Shown here piece by piece: positions 17,860-25,383 of a DNA stretch of 47,801 nt. Below the pieces are notes generated by a model that saw only the letters and a list, made by a program, of their open reading frames with translations, made no database searches and had not been told where the DNA came from. Positions within the stretch are counted from its first letter, which is position 1; each line of letters begins with the position of its first letter. The position numbers and the translations under genes were made by a program. Location of the stretch: positions 1 to 47,801 of the forward strand of contig NZ_AEJF01000236.1 of the NCBI RefSeq assembly GCF_001028175.1. Direction: 5' to 3'. The DNA comes from Caballeronia mineralivorans PML1(12). Its GTDB lineage: Bacteria > Pseudomonadota > Gammaproteobacteria > Burkholderiales > Burkholderiaceae.

Positions 17860-17911
17860 TTTGACCCGGTCGTTTGACGCAGTGGTTTGACTTAGTGGCT
17901 TGAAACAGGCG
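17860..17911 (+). repeat. Four tandem 13-bp repeats
   Basis: TTTGAC occurs at 17860, 17873 and 17886 with exact 13-base spacing. A degenerate fourth unit, CTTGAA, is at 17899. Units 2 and 3 also share AGTGG. The array sits between the Spy-like stop codon and its terminator. Confidence 0.7.
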
Positions 17912-17941
17912 CCCGCATCGTGGTTTCGATGCGGGCGCTTT
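17909..17941 (+). terminator. Intrinsic terminator after the Spy-like gene
   Basis: A perfect 12-bp GC-rich stem (17909-17920 with 17927-17938) and a 6-base loop are followed by a short T-tract at 17939-17941. It is placed to end the Spy-like transcript. Confidence 0.75.
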
Positions 17942-18006
17942 CACATTGCGGTATGCACAACACGGGGCTTGGCGTTACGATCGCGGATTCTCAATGCTTC
18001 CATGAC

Positions 18007-18447
18007 ATGCGCATGACACCGATCAGTCTCACCCGCCTCGACCTCACCTCCGATCCAGCCGCGCGTCGCGTGGTGAAAGACGAGACCGTCACCGTCGAGT
18101 TCGCGCGGGAAGCCGGCTCGCTGATGAGTCTGGAAGGCCCGAATCGCTACGGCCCCGGCGACGCGTTGATCACCGGCGCCACCGGCGAACGCTGGGTGGT
18201 ATCGCGGGATCGGTTCGATGCGAAGTACGTGGCGCACGACGGTGTCGCGCATGGCGATGCCGGTGCGTACCGGAACGTGCCCGTCGCCGTCCTCGCAAAG
18301 CAAATGCAAGAAGCATTTTCAATCGCGCGTTCGGAAGCCGGCGATGTGCTTCACGGCGAAGCGGACGACTGGGTCATGCAATACGCGCCGGGCGATTACG
18401 GCGTGGTGAAGGCAGCGCGTTTCGCGAAGGTTTACAAAGCGTTGTAA
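18007..18447 (+). CDS. PGDYG-domain protein of unknown function
   Basis: A soluble protein of 146 residues with a C-terminal Tyr-Ala-Pro-Gly-Asp-Tyr-Gly-Val-Val motif, the hallmark of the uncharacterised PGDYG family. An internal Tyr-Gly-Pro-Gly-Asp-Ala-Leu-Ile segment resembles it, suggesting two related half-motifs. There is no signal peptide or membrane segment. The start is uncertain between ATG 18007 and ATG 18013. It converges on a minus-strand small gene ten bases away. Its function is unknown. Confidence 0.7.
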   Translation: MRMTPISLTRLDLTSDPAARRVVKDETVTVEFAREAGSLMSLEGPNRYGPGDALITGATGERWVVSRDRFDAKYVAHDGVAHGDAGAYRNVPVAVLAKQMQEAFSIARSEAGDVLHGEADDWVMQYAPGDYGVVKAARFAKVYKAL

Positions 18448-18457
18448 CGCCCCGGCC

Positions 18458-18826
18458 TCACGCAAAGTCCTCGCCGATATCGATCTCCACCGTGCGCGGC
18501 ACCGTTTCCCCGTTGGCGTACATCTCCTCGAGCGAACCGAGCGTGGCTTCCACATAGGCACGCAGTACCGCATAACTGCGCGCGTGCAACCGCGGCGGCA
18601 TCGCCCGGTAACGCGCGAGCGCGGCGGGATCGAAGCGGATGTCGATGGCGATACGGCGTGCCGTCGCCCCGAAGCGCATCGCCACATAATGAATCACGAG
18701 CGAAAGCTGGCCGTCGTCGCCGGGGCGTTCGGCGAATTGCGTCTGCTCCGGGAACAGGTCGCTGACCACGCGCGCCAGCAATTCGATATCCGCGCTCGGG
18801 CAGTCGTATTGATATTCGTCATCCAT
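18458..18826 (-). CDS. Conserved hypothetical protein
   Basis: A 122-residue acidic protein with no signal peptide or membrane segment. It starts Met-Asp-Asp-Glu-Tyr and ends Glu-Ile-Asp-Ile-Gly-Glu-Asp-Phe-Ala. I do not recognise a named domain with confidence. The ATG at 18826 lies one base past the stop of the YhfC-like gene, so the two are probably translated from one transcript. Coding is supported by this tight spacing and by codon use. Confidence 0.6.
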   Translation of the reverse strand: MDDEYQYDCPSADIELLARVVSDLFPEQTQFAERPGDDGQLSLVIHYVAMRFGATARRIAIDIRFDPAALARYRAMPPRLHARSYAVLRAYVEATLGSLEEMYANGETVPRTVEIDIGEDFA

Positions 18827-18827
18827 G

Positions 18828-19646
18828 TCAGTCTCCGGCCTTCACACGCGCCGCGCGATTCGCGGCTGTCGACACGCCGAGAAAATACCGGCGCAGCGCA
18901 CGCATCACGATCAGGCCGAACACGAGATACACGGCATCGGCGGCGAGCAGCGGAATCAAACGCGCCTGATACAGCGCAATGGGCATCGCGATCAGCGCGT
19001 GCGCGACGATCATGAAAGGCAGCGTGAACCGGAAACGCTCGCGCAACATATGCCACATCGCCACCGAAAAGCCGATCTGAAACACGAACGCTGCCGCCCG
19101 CTCGACCAGGAACAACCCGGCGGATTCCGGCGTGAGACTGCCGAGCACTGCGTGCAGCCGCAGCAGCGATTCGGCTGGCACGCTCGTGAAATATTGATCA
19201 AGCATGCCGCGATCGGCAAGCATGGCGTAGAGGATCCACTGCAGTTGCACCAGTACGCCAACGAGCCACGCTTCCGCACCGCCGTGCCCAATCCCGTAGC
19301 CGAGTGCCGTACCCGGGCGCTGCAATGAAGCGGGATCGCGCCTGATCAGCCATTTCATGCCGACGAAGCGCCCGACTTCCTCGCAAATGCCCGTGGCAAG
19401 CGCGCCATAGATCACAAAAATGGCGGGATTCATCAGCAAGCCGACCGTCGTGGCATTGCTCAGAACGAGCCCGTGCAGGCCACGTTCGATCACCATCGAA
19501 AACAGCGCAAACACTGCGATCCCGACAATCACGTCGCGCCGTTCGAAGCCATAACGCGGCTTCATCCTGCGATACAACCAGATGGGCAACGCGGCGATCA
19601 GCAGCGTCGCGAGGGTGAGGAAGACCAGCGTCAAAGCACTTACCAT
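18828..19646 (-). CDS. YhfC-family intramembrane glutamic endopeptidase-like protein
   Basis: A 272-residue inner-membrane protein with about eight hydrophobic segments. Within the membrane it carries Glu89-Glu90-Val-Gly-Arg93 and His121-Gly-Gly-Ala-Glu125. These EExxR and HxxxE motifs match the CAAX-protease/PrsW-like class of glutamic intramembrane proteases and specifically the YhfC family. It starts 19 bases after the ptxS stop on the same strand and may share that transcript. Its substrate is unknown. Confidence 0.75.
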   Translation of the reverse strand: MVSALTLVFLTLATLLIAALPIWLYRRMKPRYGFERRDVIVGIAVFALFSMVIERGLHGLVLSNATTVGLLMNPAIFVIYGALATGICEEVGRFVGMKWLIRRDPASLQRPGTALGYGIGHGGAEAWLVGVLVQLQWILYAMLADRGMLDQYFTSVPAESLLRLHAVLGSLTPESAGLFLVERAAAFVFQIGFSVAMWHMLRERFRFTLPFMIVAHALIAMPIALYQARLIPLLAADAVYLVFGLIVMRALRRYFLGVSTAANRAARVKAGD

Positions 19647-19665
19647 TAATTAAATTTCCCTGGAA

Positions 19666-20730
19666 CTAGGTACCGCCATTATTCGTCGACGCCGACGTCG
19701 ATGCCCGCACGATGAGTTCGCCCGGCAGCAGGCATTCTCGCGCCGCCACGCCCGCGCCTTCTATGCGCTCGTGCAGGAACTCGACGGCGCGCTCGCCTAT
19801 GTTATAGGTCGGCTGGCGCACCGTCGTCATGCCGTCAAGCTCGGCCCACTCGGAGTCGTCGATACTCATCAGCGCCACGCGCCGCTGCCAGTCGACGCCG
19901 TGACGATCCTTCATGTGCAGCGCGACCCGCAATGCTACCGGTGCGTTCGCCGCGAACAGCGCCACGCGGCGGTTCTGACTCTGCGCCGCGCTGATACGCG
20001 CATCGATTTCCGCGAGGTTTTCGTCATTATCCAGATCGAGCACGATCGTGACGCCAGAAATGCCGAGCGCGCCGATAGTGTCACGAAACGCCGCCTCGCG
20101 CACGCGTCGCGAACTGACCTGCGCGTACGGCTGGACGACAAACAGCAGCTCGTCGAAACCCTGGCTCACGAGATGACGGATCGCCATCCGTACTGCTTCG
20201 GGATTGTCCAGCCCGACCATATCGGCGACGAGCCCCTCGACCGCGCGGTCCACCAGTACCACCGGAACGCCGCCGCGAGCGAGCGTTTCCAGGGTCTCCT
20301 CCTTCACGCCGAGCGCGTTCACGATCACGCCTTCCACGCGATACGTTGTCAGTAATTGCAGGTAGCGCCGCTCCAGATCGACCTCGTTCGCCGCGTGGCA
20401 GATCAGCGGCATATAACCATACGCGTGACAGGCGGCTTCCACGCCCTGCAGCACCTCGACCGAATACGGATTCGTCAAGTCCGCGACCAGCATCCCGACC
20501 AGCCGGTTGCGGCCGCGTTTCAACCCGCGCGCCATCTGGTTCGGCCGGTAATCGAGCTTCGCGATCGCTTCTTCTATGCGTTCGCGCAATTCGGTCGACA
20601 ACACGCCCGTCTCGCCGTTCAGATAACGCGAAATGCTGGTCTTGCCAGTGCCGGCTTCACGGGCGACGTCGGTGATGGTCGCGCGCCGGTCATTCGAAAA
20701 GTTGTCTCTTGTCATGTTCTCGTTCGACAC
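19666..20730 (-). CDS. ptxS: LacI-family regulator of 2-ketogluconate use, PtxS-like
   Basis: A 354-residue LacI-family repressor. The DNA-binding headpiece (Ala-Thr-Ile-Thr-Asp-Val-Ala-Arg-Glu-Ala-Gly-Thr-Gly-Lys-Thr-Ser-Ile-Ser, about residues 17-34) is followed by a periplasmic-binding-protein-like effector domain. It lies at the end of a kguEKTD-type operon, and a palindrome nearly identical to the known Pseudomonas PtxS operator precedes kguE. I therefore call it PtxS, which in Pseudomonas responds to 2-ketogluconate. GTG 20730 or ATG 20715 may be the start. A terminator hairpin lies directly upstream, so it may have its own or read-through transcription. Confidence 0.8.
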   Translation of the reverse strand: MSNENMTRDNFSNDRRATITDVAREAGTGKTSISRYLNGETGVLSTELRERIEEAIAKLDYRPNQMARGLKRGRNRLVGMLVADLTNPYSVEVLQGVEAACHAYGYMPLICHAANEVDLERRYLQLLTTYRVEGVIVNALGVKEETLETLARGGVPVVLVDRAVEGLVADMVGLDNPEAVRMAIRHLVSQGFDELLFVVQPYAQVSSRRVREAAFRDTIGALGISGVTIVLDLDNDENLAEIDARISAAQSQNRRVALFAANAPVALRVALHMKDRHGVDWQRRVALMSIDDSEWAELDGMTTVRQPTYNIGERAVEFLHERIEGAGVAARECLLPGELIVRASTSASTNNGGT

Positions 20731-20735
20731 CCGAT

Positions 20736-20764
20736 AAAAACAAAGCGCGCCAAGGCGCGCTTTG
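20736..20764 (-). terminator. Terminator between kguD and ptxS
   Basis: A perfect inverted repeat (20741-20751 with 20754-20764) with a very short loop is flanked on its low-coordinate side by AAAAA (20736-20740). This gives a U-tail for minus-strand transcripts. It should end or reduce kgu operon transcription just before ptxS, whose GTG is only six bases further on. Confidence 0.7.
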
Positions 20765-20794
20765 TACGATGCAGCGAGCTTGGCCTCAAGCCGC

Positions 20795-21763
20795 TCAGCG
20801 CTTCAATGCTTCCGGATTCACCATGTTGTTGGTGAGTGTGCCATTCAGCGCACCGATCAGGTTCTCGGCGGCGTTTTTGTTCATCGCGTGCCGGGTTTCG
20901 TGCGTGGCCGAGCCAATATGCGGCAGCGCCACCACGTTCTTCATCTTGAGCAACGGCGAGTCCGCAGAAAGCGGTTCTTTCACGAACACGTCGAGGCCCG
21001 CGCCGAGGATCGTACCGTTCTGCAAGGCTTCAATCAGCGCGTCTTCATCTACCGTCGGTCCACGCGACGCGTTGATCAGGATTGCGCTGCGCTTCATCGC
21101 CTTGAGCTGCGGTGCGCCGATCAGGTTACGTGTTTCGGCGGTCAGCGGCACTTGCAGCAGCACGAAATCGGAGGTCGCGAGCAGTTCCTCGAGATCGACT
21201 TTCTTCGCGCCGTAATCGCGTTCGGCCTGCGCGTTCGCGCTGCGGTTCGTGTACAGCACGTTCATGCGGAAACCGAGCGATGCGCGCCGCGCCACTGCCC
21301 CGCCAATGCGCCCCAGCCCGATGATACCCAGCGTCTTGCCCTGGACATCGACACCAAAACAGTCCTCACCGATGCTCTTCGTCCACTTGCCCGCCTTCAC
21401 CCACTCCGCGAGTTCCACCACGCGGCGTGCGCTGGCCAGAATCAAAGCGAAGACCGTATCGGCCGTCGATTCCGTCAGCACGTCCGGCGTATTCGTGAGC
21501 AGGATGCCGCGGCGGTTCAGGTCGGCGATATCGAAGGCATCGAAACCCACCGATACCGTCGCCAGCGCCTTCAGCTTCGTCGCGCCCTCGAGCATGGCCG
21601 GCGTGATTTGCACGCTTGCGCCGATCGCGCCATCGGCATCTTTCAACGCGGCCACGAAGGCGTCGTGCCGCTTCGGGTCGACGGTCGTGACGTCCGCGTG
21701 TTCCTGCAGATACGCGAGCACGTCCGCGGGCAACGGCTTATACGCGACGATCTTCTTTTTCAT
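20795..21763 (-). CDS. kguD: 2-ketogluconate reductase (D-2-hydroxyacid dehydrogenase family)
   Basis: A 322-residue D-2-hydroxyacid dehydrogenase. The NAD(P) motif Gly-Leu-Gly-Arg-Ile-Gly-Gly is near residue 155. The catalytic set is visible as Arg in Asn-Ala-Ser-Arg-Gly-Pro, Glu in Val-Lys-Glu-Pro-Leu and His in Leu-Pro-His-Ile-Gly-Ser-Ala. By family the enzyme could reduce glyoxylate, hydroxypyruvate or 2-ketogluconate. The neighbouring kinase, epimerase, transporter and PtxS-like repressor favour KguD, reducing 2-keto-6-phosphogluconate to 6-phosphogluconate for the Entner-Doudoroff pathway. Confidence 0.85.
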   Translation of the reverse strand: MKKKIVAYKPLPADVLAYLQEHADVTTVDPKRHDAFVAALKDADGAIGASVQITPAMLEGATKLKALATVSVGFDAFDIADLNRRGILLTNTPDVLTESTADTVFALILASARRVVELAEWVKAGKWTKSIGEDCFGVDVQGKTLGIIGLGRIGGAVARRASLGFRMNVLYTNRSANAQAERDYGAKKVDLEELLATSDFVLLQVPLTAETRNLIGAPQLKAMKRSAILINASRGPTVDEDALIEALQNGTILGAGLDVFVKEPLSADSPLLKMKNVVALPHIGSATHETRHAMNKNAAENLIGALNGTLTNNMVNPEALKR

Positions 21764-21799
21764 CGAAACGAATCCTGTGGATCAAATGGAATGAGTGCC

Positions 21800-23092
21800 T
21801 CAAGCGCGTGTAGCGAGTTTGGCGACAGATGCGACCGGTTGCGGTTTCACGACCAGCGTCAGTATGACGGCGGCCACCAGCGCGGCGCTCATGAACACAT
21901 ACGATGCCGCCGGCGACCCCGTCGCACCGTTCAAATATCCGACCACGTACGAACCGACGAACGAGCCGAGCGCGCCCATGCTGTTGATCAGCGCCATCGC
22001 TCCGCCTGCAACGTTCTTCGGCAGCAATTCTGGCACGATCGCGAAGAACGGGCCGTAAGGCGCGTACATGGCGGCGCCCGCGATCACGAGCAGCGCATAC
22101 GAGCCCCAGAAACTCGTCGACCCGAGCAAATACGATCCCGCGAACGCGAATGCGCCGATCAGCAGGAACGGCCATACGAACAGCTTGCGTCGCTCGAGTT
22201 TGTCCGATGCCCAGGACGCCGCGATCATCGCGATGGTCGCCGCGAGATACGGCACGGCCGACAGCCAGCCCGTCGCGACCATGCCGAACGTCGAGGCGTT
22301 CTTGAGGATCGACGGCAGCCACAGCACGAAGCCGTACACGCCGATGCTCCAGCAGAAATACTGCGCGGAGAGTTTCATCACCGCAGGCGACTTGAACGCC
22401 TCGCCATAGTTCTTGACCGGTTTGATGGCTGCTTGTTCCGCGCGCAGCGTGTTGTCCAGATCGCGTTTTTCCTGCTCGGACAGCCATTTGACCTGCTCTG
22501 GCTTGTCCTGCACGATAAACCACCAGATCACCGCCCAGATGATAGCCGGCACGCCCTCGACCACGAACATGTGGCGCCAGCCGAACGAATTGATCAGGTA
22601 ACCCGAGACCACCGACATCCACAGCACCGTCACGGGATTGCCCAGGATCAGGAAAGTGTTGGCGCGCGATCGCTCCGACTTCGTGAACCAGTTGGAGATA
22701 AAGATCAACATCGCGGGCATCACGGCCGCTTCCACAATACCGAGCACGAAACGCAGCGCCATCAACGAAGGAATGTTGGTGACCACGCCGGTCAGCGCCG
22801 CGCAGCCGCCCCACAGGATCAGGCTCACGAACACGAGCTTCTTCACGCTGCGACGCTCGGCGTAGATCGCGCCGGGAATCTGGAAGAAGAAATAGCCGAG
22901 AAAGAACAAGGCGCCAATCAGCGATGCCAGCCCCTTGCTGATGCCGAGATCGTGATTGATACCGGCCGCCGAAGCGAAGCCGAAATTCGCACGGTCGAGA
23001 TACGCGAGGCTATACGTGATGAACACGATCGGCATGATCGTCCACCAACGGCGCATTGCAAGCGTGGGTGTATTCGTATTGGCTTGTTGCAT
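21800..23092 (-). CDS. kguT: 2-ketogluconate MFS transporter
   Basis: A 430-residue carrier of the anion:cation symporter branch of the MFS, with twelve predicted helices. It shows the branch's early Tyr-Leu-Asp-Arg-Ala-Asn-Phe-Gly-Phe-Ala segment (about residue 31) and Gly-Tyr-Phe-Phe-Phe-Gln-Ile-Pro-Gly in helix 2. This branch includes tartrate, glucarate and 2-ketogluconate permeases. A GGAG ribosome site precedes the ATG. It lies between the kinase and reductase genes, as in the Pseudomonas kguEKTD operon, so it probably imports 2-ketogluconate. Confidence 0.85.
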   Translation of the reverse strand: MQQANTNTPTLAMRRWWTIMPIVFITYSLAYLDRANFGFASAAGINHDLGISKGLASLIGALFFLGYFFFQIPGAIYAERRSVKKLVFVSLILWGGCAALTGVVTNIPSLMALRFVLGIVEAAVMPAMLIFISNWFTKSERSRANTFLILGNPVTVLWMSVVSGYLINSFGWRHMFVVEGVPAIIWAVIWWFIVQDKPEQVKWLSEQEKRDLDNTLRAEQAAIKPVKNYGEAFKSPAVMKLSAQYFCWSIGVYGFVLWLPSILKNASTFGMVATGWLSAVPYLAATIAMIAASWASDKLERRKLFVWPFLLIGAFAFAGSYLLGSTSFWGSYALLVIAGAAMYAPYGPFFAIVPELLPKNVAGGAMALINSMGALGSFVGSYVVGYLNGATGSPAASYVFMSAALVAAVILTLVVKPQPVASVAKLATRA

Positions 23093-23125
23093 GATTGTCT
23101 CCGTCCTTGTCTCGTTTGCCCCACG

Positions 23126-23149
23126 GCTATCTCTGTCGCTATCTCTGTA
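23126..23149. repeat. 12-bp tandem duplication between kguK and kguT
   Basis: GCTATCTCTGTC (23126-23137) is followed by GCTATCTCTGTA (23138-23149), and a third GCTAT begins at 23150. The repeat is in the 72-bp gap between kguK and kguT. Confidence 0.6.
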
Positions 23150-23164
23150 GCTATAAAGGCGTTT

Positions 23165-24166
23165 TTACAGCGCGACGTTGATTGCCGCCGCGCCGGTTGC
23201 CAGCGTCCCGTTGCCGCCCGGTTGTTCCAGCGCATCGAGTTCCGCGCGGGTCGGGAGACCTTCGCTATCGCCGATCACCTGGATCGCCAGCGCGCCGATG
23301 CGGTTGCCCCGCGTAAGCGCATGCCGCACATCGCGGCCTTCCAGCAGCGCGCTCACCACGCCGACCGCGAAACCATCGCCGGCGCCGACCGTATCGACGA
23401 CATTTTTCACAGTGATCGCCGGCACCGTGCCTTCTTCGTTGCTCGCGGTCCGAAAGTACGCGCCGTGGGCGCCGAGCTTGACCACCACGCCCTTGGCGCC
23501 CCGATCCAGATAAAAACGCGCGATGTCCTCGGGCTTCGTGAATCCCGTCAGGATCTTGCCTTCGCTCACGCCCGGCATCACCCAGTCGGCGTGCGCGGCC
23601 AGCGCGTTCAGCGCCTCAACCATCGCTTCTTGCGACGGCCAAAGCGTCGGCCGCAGGTTCGGATCGAAGGAGATGGTCTTGCCGGCCTTGCGCATTTCCT
23701 TCGCCATATGAAAGGCGAGCTCGCGCGAGGTCGCCGAAATGGCAGGCGCGACACCCGTCAGATGCAAATGGCGCGCGCCGAGCACGTAGTCCGCCACGTA
23801 GTCGTCGAGCGACAAATGGCTCGCCGCCGAGCCCTTGCGGAAATATTCGATCGCCGGATCGCTGCCGTCGTCATTCTTCGATTTCAGCTGGAAACCGGTC
23901 GGATAACGCTCGTCGATGGTGACGCAACTCGCGTCTATCCCTTCTTGCGCGAGCACGTCGAGTACGTATCGGCCGAACGAGTCGTGGCCCACACGGCTCA
24001 TCCAGCCGACCCGGAAACCAAGTCGCGACAAGCCGATTGCGACGTTCAGGTCCGCGCCGGCCACGCGCTTCGTGAACTGGCCGATCTTCGCGAGATCGCC
24101 GGTCTCGGCCGCGACGAACAGCGTCATGGCTTCGCCGTAGGTCACGACATCGAGAGTGGTTTTCAT
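23165..24166 (-). CDS. kguK: 2-ketogluconate kinase (PfkB family)
   Basis: A 333-residue PfkB-family sugar kinase. The N-terminal signature Thr-Tyr-Gly-Glu-Ala-Met-Thr-Leu-Phe and the C-terminal Asp-Thr-Val-Gly-Ala-Gly-Asp-Gly-Phe (with the catalytic Asp) are intact. The sequence is of the 2-keto-3-deoxygluconate/2-ketogluconate kinase type. Operon context favours phosphorylation of 2-ketogluconate to 2-keto-6-phosphogluconate. The ATG at 24166 follows AAGGAC. A longer frame from 24238 overlaps kguE and looks wrong. Confidence 0.85.
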   Translation of the reverse strand: MKTTLDVVTYGEAMTLFVAAETGDLAKIGQFTKRVAGADLNVAIGLSRLGFRVGWMSRVGHDSFGRYVLDVLAQEGIDASCVTIDERYPTGFQLKSKNDDGSDPAIEYFRKGSAASHLSLDDYVADYVLGARHLHLTGVAPAISATSRELAFHMAKEMRKAGKTISFDPNLRPTLWPSQEAMVEALNALAAHADWVMPGVSEGKILTGFTKPEDIARFYLDRGAKGVVVKLGAHGAYFRTASNEEGTVPAITVKNVVDTVGAGDGFAVGVVSALLEGRDVRHALTRGNRIGALAIQVIGDSEGLPTRAELDALEQPGGNGTLATGAAAINVAL

Positions 24167-24224
24167 AAGCGGTCCTTCGTCATTCATTGATAGGGGCATG
24201 CGGTGCGGGTGCGTTCTTTTGCTT

Positions 24225-25055
24225 TCAGGCTGAGGCAAGTTGTTTTACGTAGCGTGCGGCGTCGCTGGCAAGACTGGCTTGGTCGAACGGAAATTCGATG
24301 CCGCGCGGGACGTGGGCCGGCAAATAGGCTAATAACGCGGTGAAGTAAGAGTCATCAATCGCGGGCGCCGTCGCGAAACATCGCCCGTCTTCGCCCTCCA
24401 CCGCTTTGCAATGTACGTAACCGACATATTTGGCCAGGCGCCGCGCCGCTTCGAGCGGATCTTGCTGCGCCCATTGCCAGTTGCCGGTGTCGAAGGTCAT
24501 GGCGAGCGTGTGCGCGCGGGTTTCCAGCGCTTCGAACAAAGCGGAGAACGCATCGATTGTGCCGCCCGCTTTCAGTTGACCGTTCTCGACGACGACCTGC
24601 GCTTTGGAATTTCGGACACCGGCGATCAGGCGATCGAGCGTCACGGAATCCGTCGCCGTGCCGGTGCTTTCTGATCCACCGAGCTGGAATTTGACGATAC
24701 GCGCACCGAGCGCAGCGGCTTCGTCCAGGGTTTGCTCCATCGCGCACTCATCGAGGGCGCCGGTATCGTCGAAAAGCATCGCGGGCGTCGAATAGACGGG
24801 CCACATGCCGCCCGCCCGGATTCTCTGACCGAGTTCGTATAGCGAAGCGGGTTGGGATTGAGTCTTATTGGAGAACAATTCGCGGCGCACTTCGAAACCC
24901 GCCGCACCGGCTTTTGCTGCGACCTCCACCCAGGCCGCGTGGCCGTCGCGGCGGATCGATTCCGCGCCAAATGCACTCGCCACGATAACCACCGGGACCT
25001 TCGCCCGAGTCCGGGCATTTTTGATCAAATTACCGAAATTAACCTGTTCCACCAT
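24225..25055 (-). CDS. kguE: Sugar phosphate isomerase/epimerase-like TIM-barrel protein
   Basis: A 276-residue protein of the xylose-isomerase-like TIM-barrel superfamily. Metal-binding positions are suggested by Glu in Val-Val-Glu-Asn-Gly, Asp in Thr-Phe-Asp-Thr-Gly-Asn-Trp and His in Tyr-Val-His-Cys-Lys. It is the first gene of the kgu operon, as KguE is in Pseudomonas, where its exact reaction is less clear than those of KguK and KguD. The ATG at 25055 follows AAGGG. The longer frame from 25106 would start upstream of the PtxS-like operator and is rejected. Confidence 0.8.
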   Translation of the reverse strand: MVEQVNFGNLIKNARTRAKVPVVIVASAFGAESIRRDGHAAWVEVAAKAGAAGFEVRRELFSNKTQSQPASLYELGQRIRAGGMWPVYSTPAMLFDDTGALDECAMEQTLDEAAALGARIVKFQLGGSESTGTATDSVTLDRLIAGVRNSKAQVVVENGQLKAGGTIDAFSALFEALETRAHTLAMTFDTGNWQWAQQDPLEAARRLAKYVGYVHCKAVEGEDGRCFATAPAIDDSYFTALLAYLPAHVPRGIEFPFDQASLASDAARYVKQLASA

Positions 25056-25383
25056 CAAATTTGCCCTTAATCGATCAATGGAACCGGTTCCAAGATCAAA
25101 TTTCAAAAAAGACGCGTGCTGCGTCGGGGGATTTGCGCATGATGCGCTGGAGGGTTGGGGGGCGCTATTCTGGAAATCCCTAGGGGGAGGGATTTTTGCT
25201 CGCGCCGGTGGACAGGGTTTTCGTTCGCACTCGGCGTTGGACGGGGTCTGCTGGCGCCCGTTGGGCTGGGTCTATGCCGGGTTGCTGCTTTCTGCGTCCG
25301 TGGCCGGTCTATGCTGGCTGTTCTCTTTATCACTATTAGCCACTGTGCGTGGCGGCACGTCACAGCCTAATCAGCGGTAGCCA
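25056..25383. other. kgu operon promoter region
   Basis: This 328-bp gap separates the LysR gene's stop from the kguE start. Its kguE-proximal end (25020-25115) is AT-rich and holds the PtxS-like palindrome. The rest is GC-rich, and no RNA gene or convincing terminator was seen. Several open frames pass through it, but none has a ribosome site or recognisable protein. Confidence 0.5.
25079..25092. promoter_or_regulatory. PtxS-like operator
   Basis: TGGAACCGGTTCCA is a perfect 14-bp palindrome 24 bases upstream of the kguE start. The published Pseudomonas PtxS site, TGAAACCGGTTTCA, differs at one symmetric pair. With the central CG it is a typical LacI-family operator. It probably overlaps the kgu promoter and lets the PtxS-like protein repress the operon. 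Confidence 0.8.

Noticed and set aside
20762..24190. A 1142-codon open frame on the plus strand opposite the kgu genes
   Set aside because: It is antisense to four well-supported genes and its composition (very high Arg, His, Gln, Asp, Ala) is typical of frames opposite high-GC coding DNA. No domain is recognisable.
25339..25353. A possible terminator hairpin after the YeiE-like LysR gene
   Set aside because: The stem is only 5 bp and no T-tract follows in the direction of transcription.
25155..25370. A small hydrophobic open frame in the kgu promoter gap
   Set aside because: No ribosome site or family, and it lies in a region better explained as leader and promoter.
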